64,000 bases of DNA from Anaerolineales bacterium. Lineage in GTDB: Bacteria > Chloroflexota > Anaerolineae > Anaerolineales > UBA6663. Positions within the stretch are counted from its first letter, which is position 1; every line of letters starts with the position of its first letter. Shown one piece after another: positions 51,892 to 60,006 of this stretch. The notes under the pieces are model-generated. The model worked only from the letters and a program-made list of their open reading frames with translations, made no database searches and was not told the origin of the DNA. The stretch spans positions 149,762 to 213,761 of the forward strand of contig JADZEK010000147.1 of NCBI GenBank assembly GCA_020850595.1. The letters run 5' to 3'. The position numbers and the translations under genes were made by a program.

Positions 51892-51897
51892 ATTATA
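51892..51897 (-). promoter_or_regulatory. -10 box of the M50 protease gene
   Basis: Minus-strand TATAAT 34 bases before the ATG. It lies next to the divergent TTGACA of the following promoter, so the two may compete. Confidence 0.5.
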
Positions 51898-51905
51898 ACA
51901 ACGGG

Positions 51906-51933
51906 TTGACACTCGGCCTTGAGCGGTTATACT
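51906..51933 (+). promoter_or_regulatory. Promoter of the PqqD-like/HprK-like operon
   Basis: TTGACA (51906-51911) and TATACT (51928-51933) with a 16-base spacer. The predicted message has about a 60-base leader before the ATG at 51999. Confidence 0.75.
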
Positions 51934-51998
51934 GCGCAGGGTCGCATCGGCTCGGGACCGGGTGCGGCAGGCGATTTTACCGAGTCGCAGACGAGACA

Positions 51999-52421
51999 AT
52001 GACAAACGAAGCGCATCACATTAACACGCCCAAGATCGTGCACGAGACCATCGAGGGCGAAGTCGTGATCATCAATTTGGACAACGGCGCGTATTACAGC
52101 CTGGACCAGGCCGGCGCGGCGCTGTGGGGCGAGCTGGAAGGCGGCGCGGGCACGAGCGACCTGGCGGCCTACCTGGAGGCGCACTACGCCGTGAGCGCGG
52201 CCGAGGCCGAGGCGGCCGTGAACGCCTGGGTGGCGGCGCTGATCGCTGAAGAGCTGGTGCGCCGCGCCGGGCCGGCCGCGCCACGGCCCGCCCTCACCAG
52301 CAGCCAGCGCAGCCCGTTTGTGACGCCGGCGCTCAACAAGCACACCGACATGCAAGACCTACTGCTGCTCGACCCGATTCACGAGGTGGACGAGACGGGC
52401 TGGCCCAGCATAAAGGCATAG
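51999..52421 (+). CDS. PqqD-like peptide-binding protein with a peptide-like C-terminal tail
   Basis: A 140-residue protein. Residues about 8-90 are a PqqD/RRE-type domain (VIINLDNGAYYSLDQAGAAL; WVAALIAEELV), a fold that binds leader peptides of modified peptides. The last 50 residues, after a Pro-rich hinge, contain FVTPAL (about 107-112), which resembles the YxxPxL recognition motif of lasso-type leader peptides, and then MQDLLLLDPIHEVDETGWP with Ser137 near the end. This suggests the carrier and a possible substrate peptide are fused. The start is 66 bases after the -10 box; an upstream reading to 51876 crosses the promoter. An HprK-like kinase follows by six bases. Confidence 0.75.
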   Translation: MTNEAHHINTPKIVHETIEGEVVIINLDNGAYYSLDQAGAALWGELEGGAGTSDLAAYLEAHYAVSAAEAEAAVNAWVAALIAEELVRRAGPAAPRPALTSSQRSPFVTPALNKHTDMQDLLLLDPIHEVDETGWPSIKA

Positions 52422-52427
52422 CCGAGC

Positions 52428-53549
52428 GTGGCTGAACCGGGCAAACTGCGCATCCCGCTGGTGGGGGTGAAATCAGGCAGCCGGAACGTCCGGGGAAACC
52501 CGGATGTTTTTTTTGCGGCGGTTGAGCGGGCCTATGCCCAGGCGGAGGCGACCGCGGGCCGCCTGACGCGCGAGTACGCTATCGCCGGGCGGCGCGTGCG
52601 CTTGCAGTTCGCCGGAGAGGCCCTGCTACCACATTTGACTCCGGCCCTGGCTCACCGGGCGACCACGGAACCGGGCGCGCCGGACCTGACGGTATGCGTA
52701 TGGGAAACGGCGACCACCGGCAGCGCCGCCCCCCCGCCCGCCTGGGACTACACAGACTTCCAGCCCAACGGCCTGATTGATGGTTTCTCCACCGACGAAC
52801 TGACGGTGGCGTTTGAATTGGGGAGTAATGCGCTGAGCGTGGTGCACCACGCCGCGGGGCGGGCCTATTACTGGGTCAAGCAGGCCAAGCAGGTGCCCTA
52901 CTTCGACCGGGGCGCGCCGCTGCGCGTGATTTTCCACACCTGGTTCAGCCGACAGGGGGTGCACCTGACGCACGCCGGGGCCGTAGGATGGCCGGAGGGC
53001 GGCGTGCTGCTGGCCGGGCGCAGCGGCTCAGGCAAATCGAACACAGCGCTGGCGCTGCTGGCCTCCGACCTGCGCTACGCGAGCGATGACTACTGCTTGC
53101 TGACGGGTGAGCCGCAGGCACATGTCTACAGCCTGTACAGCTCGGGCAAGACGCACGCCGCCGACCTGGAGCGCCTGCCATTCCTCCGCCCCGCCGTGAG
53201 CAACCCGCGCCGTCTAGAGACCGAGAAGGCTCTGTACTTCCTCCAGTCGCATTTCGCCGACCGGCTGATCGGCGGGTTCCCGGTGCGCGGGCTGCTGCTG
53301 CCGCGCGTGGCGGCCGGGCAGGCGCGCACCACGCTGCGCCGCGTATCTGCCGCGCAGGGGCTGGCGGCGCTGGCCCCCAGCACGGTCGCACAACTGCCCG
53401 GCATCCGGGCCAGTGACTTTCACACGCTCGTGGCGCTGGCCCGGCAGGCGCCCAGCTACGCGCTGGAGGTCGGCAGCGACCCGGAACAACTGATCACGGC
53501 CGTGACGCAGCTGGTGGAGGCTCTGAACGCGGGCGCGCCGCCGCGTTAG
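52428..53549 (+). CDS. HprK-like P-loop kinase
   Basis: A 373-residue protein starting at a GTG. Its C-terminal half has the HPr-kinase fold: Walker A GRSGSGKS (about residues 196-203) followed by ALLASDLRYASDDYCLL with the Asp pair of the family. True HprK phosphorylates HPr on Ser, but there is no HPr or PTS gene here; relatives in peptide clusters phosphorylate Ser of a modified precursor. The N-terminal 180 residues are of no known family. It follows the PqqD-like gene by six bases, and its 3' end overlaps the convergent glycosyltransferase by four. Confidence 0.8.
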   Translation: MAEPGKLRIPLVGVKSGSRNVRGNPDVFFAAVERAYAQAEATAGRLTREYAIAGRRVRLQFAGEALLPHLTPALAHRATTEPGAPDLTVCVWETATTGSAAPPPAWDYTDFQPNGLIDGFSTDELTVAFELGSNALSVVHHAAGRAYYWVKQAKQVPYFDRGAPLRVIFHTWFSRQGVHLTHAGAVGWPEGGVLLAGRSGSGKSNTALALLASDLRYASDDYCLLTGEPQAHVYSLYSSGKTHAADLERLPFLRPAVSNPRRLETEKALYFLQSHFADRLIGGFPVRGLLLPRVAAGQARTTLRRVSAAQGLAALAPSTVAQLPGIRASDFHTLVALARQAPSYALEVGSDPEQLITAVTQLVEALNAGAPPR

Positions 53550-55027
53550 GCAATGAGGTGGGGGGCCGCGGCGCGCAGCCGCGCCAGGGCAGCATCGGCC
53601 ACCTCCAGGGCGCCACAGGCCTGCGCCGCCCGCGCCAAGTGCCAATCTGCTCGCCAAGGGACCAGCCCGAGATGCCGCGCCTGGGTGAACTCGGCCACGG
53701 CCAGCGCGGCCCGGCCCTGCCCGGCCAGCACCAGCCCCGCCCACAAGCACAGCATCGCATCAGTTGGATCGGCGCGCCGATAGTGCAGGACACCGCCCGC
53801 CGCCGCGCTGCTCATCAGCGGCGTCGAGCGGGCAATGGCTGTGTCGGCCGCCAGCAGCGCCTCGTCGGCCGCCGCGCCGGCCAGGCTGAGGGCAAAGGGC
53901 ACGGCTTCGGGCGTCGCGCCCAGGGCTTCGACGAAGCCGGCCGCGGCGGGAAATGGGCTGGGGGGTGACGTCGGCCACGCACGCGGGCGCTTGGGCAGAG
54001 CTAACAGCGCCGCGTATGCTTCCACGAGACTCGCGGCGAAGTCATCCGCGCGGAAGCGCTCCCGCGCATAGGCGCGGGCGTTAGCAGAGAGGCGCGCGCG
54101 CTCGGCGGGGTGGTGGAAGAGAGATTCAATCGCGCGTTGATAGCCGGGCGCATCGTCCACGACCAGGCCGGTTTCGCCGGGCACGATCAGCCGGGCGGCG
54201 GCGCCAGGCCGCAGCACGACCGGCGGCACGCCCGCAAACAGCGCTTCTTGCAGCACCAACTCGGCCGCGGCGTAGTTGTCGGGCGCGAGCGGATAGCCAA
54301 ACACATCCAGCGCACTGAACAGCGCGCCGAGGTCACGCACATAGCCGCGATACTCAAACTGCTCGGCCAGGCCCAGCGCCTGCGCCTGACGCTGCAAGCG
54401 CGGCCAAGCGCCGCCCGTGCCGGCAAGGACGAAGCGCGCGGGCGGCACGGATACGCCGGCGTGCAGGGCGACATAGTCGGGGTGCAGTTTGTCAAAGCTC
54501 ACCGTGCCAACATAGCCCACGGTGAAGCCGGTGTGCGGCGCGGGCGCCACCCCGGCGAGACGACTGAAGTCTGGCACGGGGAAGATGAGCCGCCGGCCGG
54601 CCGGCAGCGGGGGCGCGGCGCGCACGGCGGGAAGGTCGAGCGTAAAGGGGCTGGCGGCGGCCAGCATATCGGGCCAGGCGAGCAGCGCGGGCGGCAACAC
54701 TTGCGGCGCGGCATGTCCGGCGATGTGCGCCCACACCAGCACGCGCGCGGGCGGCCAGGGTGCGCGCAAGAGGGCGTACAGCGCCGGTGTGTTCCAGAAA
54801 TGGAGGTGGACGAGGTCGGCGGCGGCGATGGCCGCGTGCAGCGTCGGCGTGCCTGGCGCGATGACGATGGGCGGTGCGGCCGGGGCGCGGTAGCCGCGCG
54901 GCGAGGGGACCAAGGCCATCAGGCTGTGCTCACCCAGCGCGGCGGTCACTTGCGCGGCGCGGAGGGCAGACTGGGTGGCGCCGCCAGAGGAGGCCTGCGG
55001 CAGGAGGTGGAGGATGCGGAGCGTCAT
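53546..55027 (-). CDS. Glycosyltransferase family 4 with C-terminal helical domain
   Basis: A 493-residue protein. Residues about 1-355 are a GT-B enzyme (ILHLLPQASSGGATQSALRA at the start; VGYVGTVSFDKL, about 170; FVLAGTGGAW, about 195; VLQEALFAGVPPVVL, about 258, with the family Glu). The last 130 residues are Ala/Leu-rich helices resembling TPR repeats (AVAEFTQARHLG, LAAAQACGALEVADAALARL), a possible protein-binding add-on. The start overlaps the stop of the upstream glycosyltransferase gene (ATGA). It sits in the peptide/glycan locus. Confidence 0.8.
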   Translation of the reverse strand: MTLRILHLLPQASSGGATQSALRAAQVTAALGEHSLMALVPSPRGYRAPAAPPIVIAPGTPTLHAAIAAADLVHLHFWNTPALYALLRAPWPPARVLVWAHIAGHAAPQVLPPALLAWPDMLAAASPFTLDLPAVRAAPPLPAGRRLIFPVPDFSRLAGVAPAPHTGFTVGYVGTVSFDKLHPDYVALHAGVSVPPARFVLAGTGGAWPRLQRQAQALGLAEQFEYRGYVRDLGALFSALDVFGYPLAPDNYAAAELVLQEALFAGVPPVVLRPGAAARLIVPGETGLVVDDAPGYQRAIESLFHHPAERARLSANARAYARERFRADDFAASLVEAYAALLALPKRPRAWPTSPPSPFPAAAGFVEALGATPEAVPFALSLAGAAADEALLAADTAIARSTPLMSSAAAGGVLHYRRADPTDAMLCLWAGLVLAGQGRAALAVAEFTQARHLGLVPWRADWHLARAAQACGALEVADAALARLRAAAPHLIA

Positions 55028-56787
55028 GCGGGCGGGTCGGCAGCCGCAGCGGCACGGCGCAGGCGGGCGCGGGCAGCCTGAAACACGCGGGTGAGTGTGC
55101 CGCCGAACATGAGTTGTTCGCTGTAGTCGTCGGCGGCGGCCCAGCGCTCCACGGCCGAGGGGTGGCGCAGCGGCCAGGTGAGCGGCTCCACGGGCAGCTC
55201 GGCCAGCGGGCTGTCGGCAGCGCTGGTGTGGGTGGCCTGGGCCCCAAAGCCAAGGTTGGTCACCAGGTTGGCGGCGGGGTGAATGTGCAGTCCGCCGGCG
55301 CGCCAACTGCTAAAAGTCCAGGGATGGTCCCAGGTGTGGCGGGTGGCGTAGGCGTTCTGAAAAATGTAGTCCCAATAGCGGCGGGAGTCGGCGTCGGGCA
55401 GTACGGTGTCGAGCCAGCGGGCCGCGCGGGCGGCGGGCCAATCCGTCATGGCGGGGTCGTGCTGCCGCCAGGCGCGCCGCCACGTGGCCCAACCCCAGAT
55501 GTGCGGGTAGCGCGAGAAGTAGTAGCCGGCCGCGTCGGGCGGATCGGCCGCCTGGAAGTTGTCGCCAGAGATCGAGAGCACGCGCCGGTCACCGGCGTAG
55601 CGCGCCAGCAGCGCCTGGCAGAAGGCGAAAAAGTCCGGTCCCGGCAGACAGTCGTCCTCCAGGATGATGGCCTGCTCCACCTGCGCGAACACCCAGGCCA
55701 GCCCGCTGTCAAAGCGTGCTTTAAGGCCGAGGTTGGCCGGGGCGAATCGGGTCTGTACCGCGCACGGCCAATCTACCTGAGCCACCACGGCGCGGGCGGC
55801 GGCTACCTGGTCGGCCTCGCCGGGGACGGCGGGGCGCGGGCCGTCGGCGACGAGCAGCAGCGTTGAAGGCCGGGCGGCGCGAATGGCGGCAAAGACCTCG
55901 GCCGTCAGTTCCGGGCGGTTGAAGAAGAACAGCGCCACGGGCGTGGTGAGCGGCGCGGCGGGCGCGGTTGAGCGAGGCGGGGCCAAGCGGCGGGCAGCGC
56001 GCGGCGTGAGTGAGGGTATCTGCCAGTGGCGGCCCGCCAGGTGCAGGAAGTAGCCCTGGGCGTAGGCCGCGGCGACCGCGGCGCGCACGGCGGCGGGTTC
56101 GGGCTGAGCAAGTTGCCCGGGATGGCGCAACGCCTGGTAGACGCTGAAGAGGAAGTTGAAGCGCGGATCGAGCCAGGCCACCAAGCCGGCGCGCAGGAGT
56201 TCGTAGGACAGCGGCCGCATCTCGCCCAGACGCTGCTCATCGCGCGGAGCATAGGTATGATAGACGTGCTCGAACAGCTCCTGGTGATGACGCGGCGAGA
56301 CCACCAGGACGCCCGTCTGCACGACTTGCTGAAACTCGGCGGGAAGGCCGAAGGCGCCGTAAAAGGCCGCCGGGCCGGCGGTGTCATGGAAGGGTGTACC
56401 GGTGGCACGGTAGTGGGCATACAGCCGCGCCAGCGCCACCTGAAATTCAGCCGGGCTGGGCGCAGCATACTCGTCCACCGCCCCGACGCGCTCGGGCGGC
56501 ACATCGGCGGTGATGGACGGGGCCTGGGGGTTGATCAGCACATCGGCATCTACCCAAACGACCTGGTTATAGCGCTGAGTGAAGGGCGCACCCAGCACCA
56601 GCAGCTTCTGCCAACACCGCATCCGCGCGGCGGCAGCGGGCGTGGGGTCGGGCGGCTCGGTCACGCAGATCAGGTCATAGCCGTGGCGGTCGGCATAGGC
56701 CTGCCACGAGGGCCGGCAATAGCGACGCCACAACCAGCGGAACTGATGGCCGAGGGCGAGGGTGACGAGCGCGGCGCGGGCAGGCAT
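55024..56787 (-). CDS. Two-domain glycosyltransferase (GT-A plus GNT-I-like)
   Basis: A 587-residue fusion. Residues about 1-250 form a nucleotide-sugar transferase with VVWVDADVLIN (DxD near 76-80), in the style of GT34/galactosyltransferase relatives. Residues about 280-560 form a second GT-A domain (PVALFFFNRPELTAEV, IILEDDCLPG near 375, HIWGWATWRRAW), typical of GNT-I-like bacterial transferases. Two active sites in one chain suggest two successive sugars. I start at the ATG at 56787, before which the reading is low complexity. Divergent from the plus-strand GT2 genes. Confidence 0.8.
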   Translation of the reverse strand: MPARAALVTLALGHQFRWLWRRYCRPSWQAYADRHGYDLICVTEPPDPTPAAAARMRCWQKLLVLGAPFTQRYNQVVWVDADVLINPQAPSITADVPPERVGAVDEYAAPSPAEFQVALARLYAHYRATGTPFHDTAGPAAFYGAFGLPAEFQQVVQTGVLVVSPRHHQELFEHVYHTYAPRDEQRLGEMRPLSYELLRAGLVAWLDPRFNFLFSVYQALRHPGQLAQPEPAAVRAAVAAAYAQGYFLHLAGRHWQIPSLTPRAARRLAPPRSTAPAAPLTTPVALFFFNRPELTAEVFAAIRAARPSTLLLVADGPRPAVPGEADQVAAARAVVAQVDWPCAVQTRFAPANLGLKARFDSGLAWVFAQVEQAIILEDDCLPGPDFFAFCQALLARYAGDRRVLSISGDNFQAADPPDAAGYYFSRYPHIWGWATWRRAWRQHDPAMTDWPAARAARWLDTVLPDADSRRYWDYIFQNAYATRHTWDHPWTFSSWRAGGLHIHPAANLVTNLGFGAQATHTSAADSPLAELPVEPLTWPLRHPSAVERWAAADDYSEQLMFGGTLTRVFQAARARLRRAAAAADPPA

Positions 56788-56840
56788 GGCCTGATTGTGC
56801 CACAGAGCGGCACTCCCTGCCGAGAGAGGCGCAGGCCGTT

Positions 56841-56846
56841 TATAAT
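56841..56846 (+). promoter_or_regulatory. -10 box of the GT2/ABC operon
   Basis: TATAAT, 41 bases before the ATG at 56888. No convincing -35. It lies in the 100-base divergent region between the two glycosyltransferase gene groups. Confidence 0.5.
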
Positions 56847-56887
56847 GACGCTCGGTTCGCGCAGATGGACGCCAAGGACAAGCACAG

Positions 56888-57610
56888 ATGGACGGGTTGG
56901 TCAGCCTCATCATCGCGGTGTTGAACGCCGAGCGCTTCGTGGTCCAGGCGCTGACCAGCGCGGCCGCGCAAGACTACCGGCCGCTGGAAGTGCTGGTGAT
57001 TGACGGCGGCTCGGCCGACGGCACGGCCGCGCTCGTGCAAGCCTTCGCGCAGAGGCAGGGCGGCGACCTGATCGTAAGGCCGCTGCCGCAAGCGGGCACG
57101 GGCCTGGCGGCGGCCTGGAACACCGGCCTGGCGGCGGCCACGGGCGAGTTCGTGACGTTCCTGGACAGCGACGATGTGTGGCTGCCGGGCAAGCTCAGCG
57201 CCCAGGTGGCCTATCTGCGCGCGAACCCCGAGGCGCAATACGTCCTGGGCCAGGTGCGCTTTTTCCTCGAACCCGGCTGCTCCAGGCCCGCGACCATGAG
57301 GCCGGAGATCTTCACCAGCGACCATCTGGCGCGCATGCCGGGGGCGCTGCTGGCACGGCGCGGGCTATTTGCGCAGATCGGCGAATTTGATCCAGGGTAT
57401 GGCATCACCACCGACATGGAGTGGTTCGCGCGGGCGGCGGCGCTGGGCGTGCCCGGCGGCGCGGTGCCGGACACCGTGATCCGCAAGCGCGTGCACGAAG
57501 CCAACCTGGCAGCGGTGGCGGGGCCAGAACGCATTATGCAGCATCTGCCCCGGTTGTTGAAGGAGGCGCTCGAACTGCGCCGCAAGCGCGCGACGCCGAC
57601 AGCGGACTGA
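56888..57610 (+). CDS. Family 2 glycosyltransferase
   Basis: A 240-residue GT2 enzyme: SLIIAVLNAERFVVQAL (about residues 5-21), PLEVLVIDGGSADGT (about 35-49), NTGLAAATGEFVTFLDSDDVWLPGKL (DSDD about 92-95). It transfers a sugar from a nucleotide donor, probably to a glycan. No membrane helix. It ends two bases before another GT2 gene, part of the plus-strand operon that continues through the ABC transporter. Confidence 0.87.
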   Translation: MDGLVSLIIAVLNAERFVVQALTSAAAQDYRPLEVLVIDGGSADGTAALVQAFAQRQGGDLIVRPLPQAGTGLAAAWNTGLAAATGEFVTFLDSDDVWLPGKLSAQVAYLRANPEAQYVLGQVRFFLEPGCSRPATMRPEIFTSDHLARMPGALLARRGLFAQIGEFDPGYGITTDMEWFARAAALGVPGGAVPDTVIRKRVHEANLAAVAGPERIMQHLPRLLKEALELRRKRATPTAD

Positions 57611-57612
57611 CC

Positions 57613-58329
57613 ATGGACATCAGCGTGATCGTGACCGCCTACAACATCGCCGCCTATCTGGGCGAGGCGCTCGCGTCGGTGCTGGCACAGACCTACCCCG
57701 CGGCCGAGGTGATCGTGCTGGACGATGGCTCGACGGATGAGGGCGCGACGGCGCGGGTGGCGCAGGGTTTCGGGGCGCGCGTGCGCTACGTCTACCAGCC
57801 CAACGCCGGGATTGGGGCGGCGCGCAACGCGGGCGCGGCAGCGGCGCGCGGCAGCCACCTGGCCTGGCTGGACGGCGACGATTATTGGGAGCCGGAAAAG
57901 CTAGCGACCCAGGTGGCAGCTCTGAAAGCGGACCCCACGCTGGAAGCGGCCTTCTGCTATATCCGGCAGTTCATCAGTCCCGACATCGCGGGCACACCGG
58001 CGGCCGCAGGCCTCCAGGCGCCGCTGGAGGCGATGCCGGGCCGCTGCGCCAGCACACTGCTGCTGACACGGCCGGCGTGGGAACGGACCGGCCTATTCGC
58101 AACCGGCGTGGCGGTGAGTGAGTTTCTCGATTGGTACGCCCGGGCCGGCGAAGCCGGCGTGCGCATGGTCATGACGCCCGAGGCGCTGGCCTGGCGGCGG
58201 ATACACGCCGGCAACAACAGCCGCCGCCGCAGCCAGGAAATACGCGAGTACGCGCAGATACTCAAGGCCGCGCTCGACCGGCGGCGGGCGGCGGGCAAGG
58301 CCGGCGACCCAGCGAACGGCGGCGGGTGA
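57613..58329 (+). CDS. Family 2 glycosyltransferase, second copy
   Basis: A 238-residue GT2 enzyme with SVIVTAYNIAAYLGEAL (about residues 4-20), EVIVLDDGSTDEG (about 35-47), NAGIGAARNAGAAAARGSHLAWLDGDDYW (DGDD about 93-96). It starts two bases after the previous GT2 gene; the sequences are related but diverged, a tandem pair. Its TGA overlaps the GTG of the ABC transporter (GTGA), so the export step is coupled to sugar transfer at the translation level. Confidence 0.87.
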   Translation: MDISVIVTAYNIAAYLGEALASVLAQTYPAAEVIVLDDGSTDEGATARVAQGFGARVRYVYQPNAGIGAARNAGAAAARGSHLAWLDGDDYWEPEKLATQVAALKADPTLEAAFCYIRQFISPDIAGTPAAAGLQAPLEAMPGRCASTLLLTRPAWERTGLFATGVAVSEFLDWYARAGEAGVRMVMTPEALAWRRIHAGNNSRRRSQEIREYAQILKAALDRRRAAGKAGDPANGGG

Positions 58330-60005
58330 ACCGGCCGGTGTGGGCGTTCTACGCCGGCTACTATCGCGGGCTGTGGGGCCGGCTGGCGGGGGCGGTGGCG
58401 CTGGCGGTGGCCCAAAGCGTGGCGCTGCTGCCGGTGGGCCTGCTGGTGCGCGCGATCTTCGACGAGGCACTGCCGGCTGGGGAGGGACGCGCGCTGCTGC
58501 TATGGGGCGGCGCGATGTTCGGCCTGTTTGCGCTGGAGGCCGCCGCGCAGATCGGCGCGCGCACGCTGGCCCTGCACGTCACCAAGATCGCCGTGCGCCG
58601 CCTGCGCTACGATCTCCTCGCGCACAGCTACCGCCTGGGCCGGGGCGTTTATACCGGGGCCGATGTCGGCCAACTGCACACCCGCCTCGTGCAGGACACC
58701 GAACGGGTAGATGTGTTCAGCAACGAGGTGGTGGCCAAGCTGCTCCCCGGCGCGGCGACGGTGGTGGGCCTCAGCGCCGTGCTGCTCTACCTGAACGCCG
58801 AGCTGTTCGCGGCCCTAGCCGCCGTCATCCCGGCGCTGCTGTGGCTCAGCCGCACGCTGGGGCGGCGGGTGCGGCAACACACGCAGCGCTTTAACCTGGC
58901 GTTTGAGGGATACAGCCGCAATGTGCTGCTCATGCTGCAAGCGCTGGATGCCATTCACCTGCGCGGCGGCGAGGCGGCCGAACTGGCGCGGCAGGCCCGC
59001 ACGCTCGACGAGGTGCGCGGCAGCAGCGAGCGCATGGCCTGGCTGAGCGCGGTCTATGGCATCAGCCAGGGCACGATCATGGCCGTCGCTACGCTCCTCA
59101 TCCTGGTACTGGGCGGCCAAGCCGTCGCCGCCGGGCGAATGACGCTGGGCGACCTGCTGGCCTTCTGGGTCACGGTCGGCCTGATGCGGTCTTACGTCAA
59201 CAACGTCATCGGGGCCGTGCCGATCGTCATCACCGGCGCGGTGTCGCTGGGCACGCTGCAGGGCCTGCTGCACACGGCCGAGCGCGCGCCCTATGCGGGC
59301 ACGCGCCGCCTGGATTTCGCGGGCCATCTGGCGTTCGAGGGCGTGGCCTTTGGCTATGGAGAGACGCTGCTGTTTGACGGCGTGGACCTGGAGGTGCGGC
59401 CGGGGCAGACCACGGCGATTGTAGGGCCGAACGGCGCAGGAAAGAGCACGCTGGCTTACCTGGCGGTGGGCTTCTACCGGCCCGCGCGCGGCCGGGTGCT
59501 GGCGGAGGGCGTGCCGCTGGACGAGCTTGACTTGGCCCACCTGCGCCGACAGATCGGCGTAGTCATGCAGGACCCGTTCATCCTGCCGGGCACGGTGGCG
59601 GAAAACATCGCCTTTGGCGACGAGGCGCTGGGCGATGTGGAAGCAGCGGCGCGGGCCGCCACGGCCGACGAGTTCATTCGCGCGCTGCCGGAGGGCTACC
59701 AGACCGTGGTGGGCGAGCAGGGCGTGCGCCTCTCCGGCGGGCAGCGACAGCGGCTGGCACTGGCCCGGGCGCTGCTGGCGCGGCCCAGGCTGCTGATCCT
59801 GGACGAGCCGACCAATCATCTCGACCAGGAGGCCATCGCACGCTTCCTGGCGAACCTGCGCACCCTACCTGAGAAGCCGGGCATCCTGCTGATCAGCCAC
59901 AACCGCGGTATCACGGCGCAGGCAGATGTAACTTACCGGCTGGAGGCGCGGCGGCTGGTGCCAGACACGCCGGAACTCGCCGCCTTGACCGCCACGGCCG
60001 TCTGA
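58326..60005 (+). CDS. ABC exporter, fused permease and ATPase
   Basis: A 559-residue half-transporter: six membrane helices in residues 1 to about 310, then the ATPase with Walker A GPNGAGKST (about 367-375), signature LSGGQRQR (about 469-476) and Walker B LLILDEP (about 489-495). Such exporters flip lipids, glycans or peptides and act as homodimers. It starts at a GTG overlapping the GT2 stop. No peptidase-C39 domain is present, so it does not itself cleave a leader. It is next to the nucleotidyltransferase-family gene, one base apart. Confidence 0.92.
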   Translation: MNRPVWAFYAGYYRGLWGRLAGAVALAVAQSVALLPVGLLVRAIFDEALPAGEGRALLLWGGAMFGLFALEAAAQIGARTLALHVTKIAVRRLRYDLLAHSYRLGRGVYTGADVGQLHTRLVQDTERVDVFSNEVVAKLLPGAATVVGLSAVLLYLNAELFAALAAVIPALLWLSRTLGRRVRQHTQRFNLAFEGYSRNVLLMLQALDAIHLRGGEAAELARQARTLDEVRGSSERMAWLSAVYGISQGTIMAVATLLILVLGGQAVAAGRMTLGDLLAFWVTVGLMRSYVNNVIGAVPIVITGAVSLGTLQGLLHTAERAPYAGTRRLDFAGHLAFEGVAFGYGETLLFDGVDLEVRPGQTTAIVGPNGAGKSTLAYLAVGFYRPARGRVLAEGVPLDELDLAHLRRQIGVVMQDPFILPGTVAENIAFGDEALGDVEAAARAATADEFIRALPEGYQTVVGEQGVRLSGGQRQRLALARALLARPRLLILDEPTNHLDQEAIARFLANLRTLPEKPGILLISHNRGITAQADVTYRLEARRLVPDTPELAALTATAV

Positions 60006-60006
60006 G

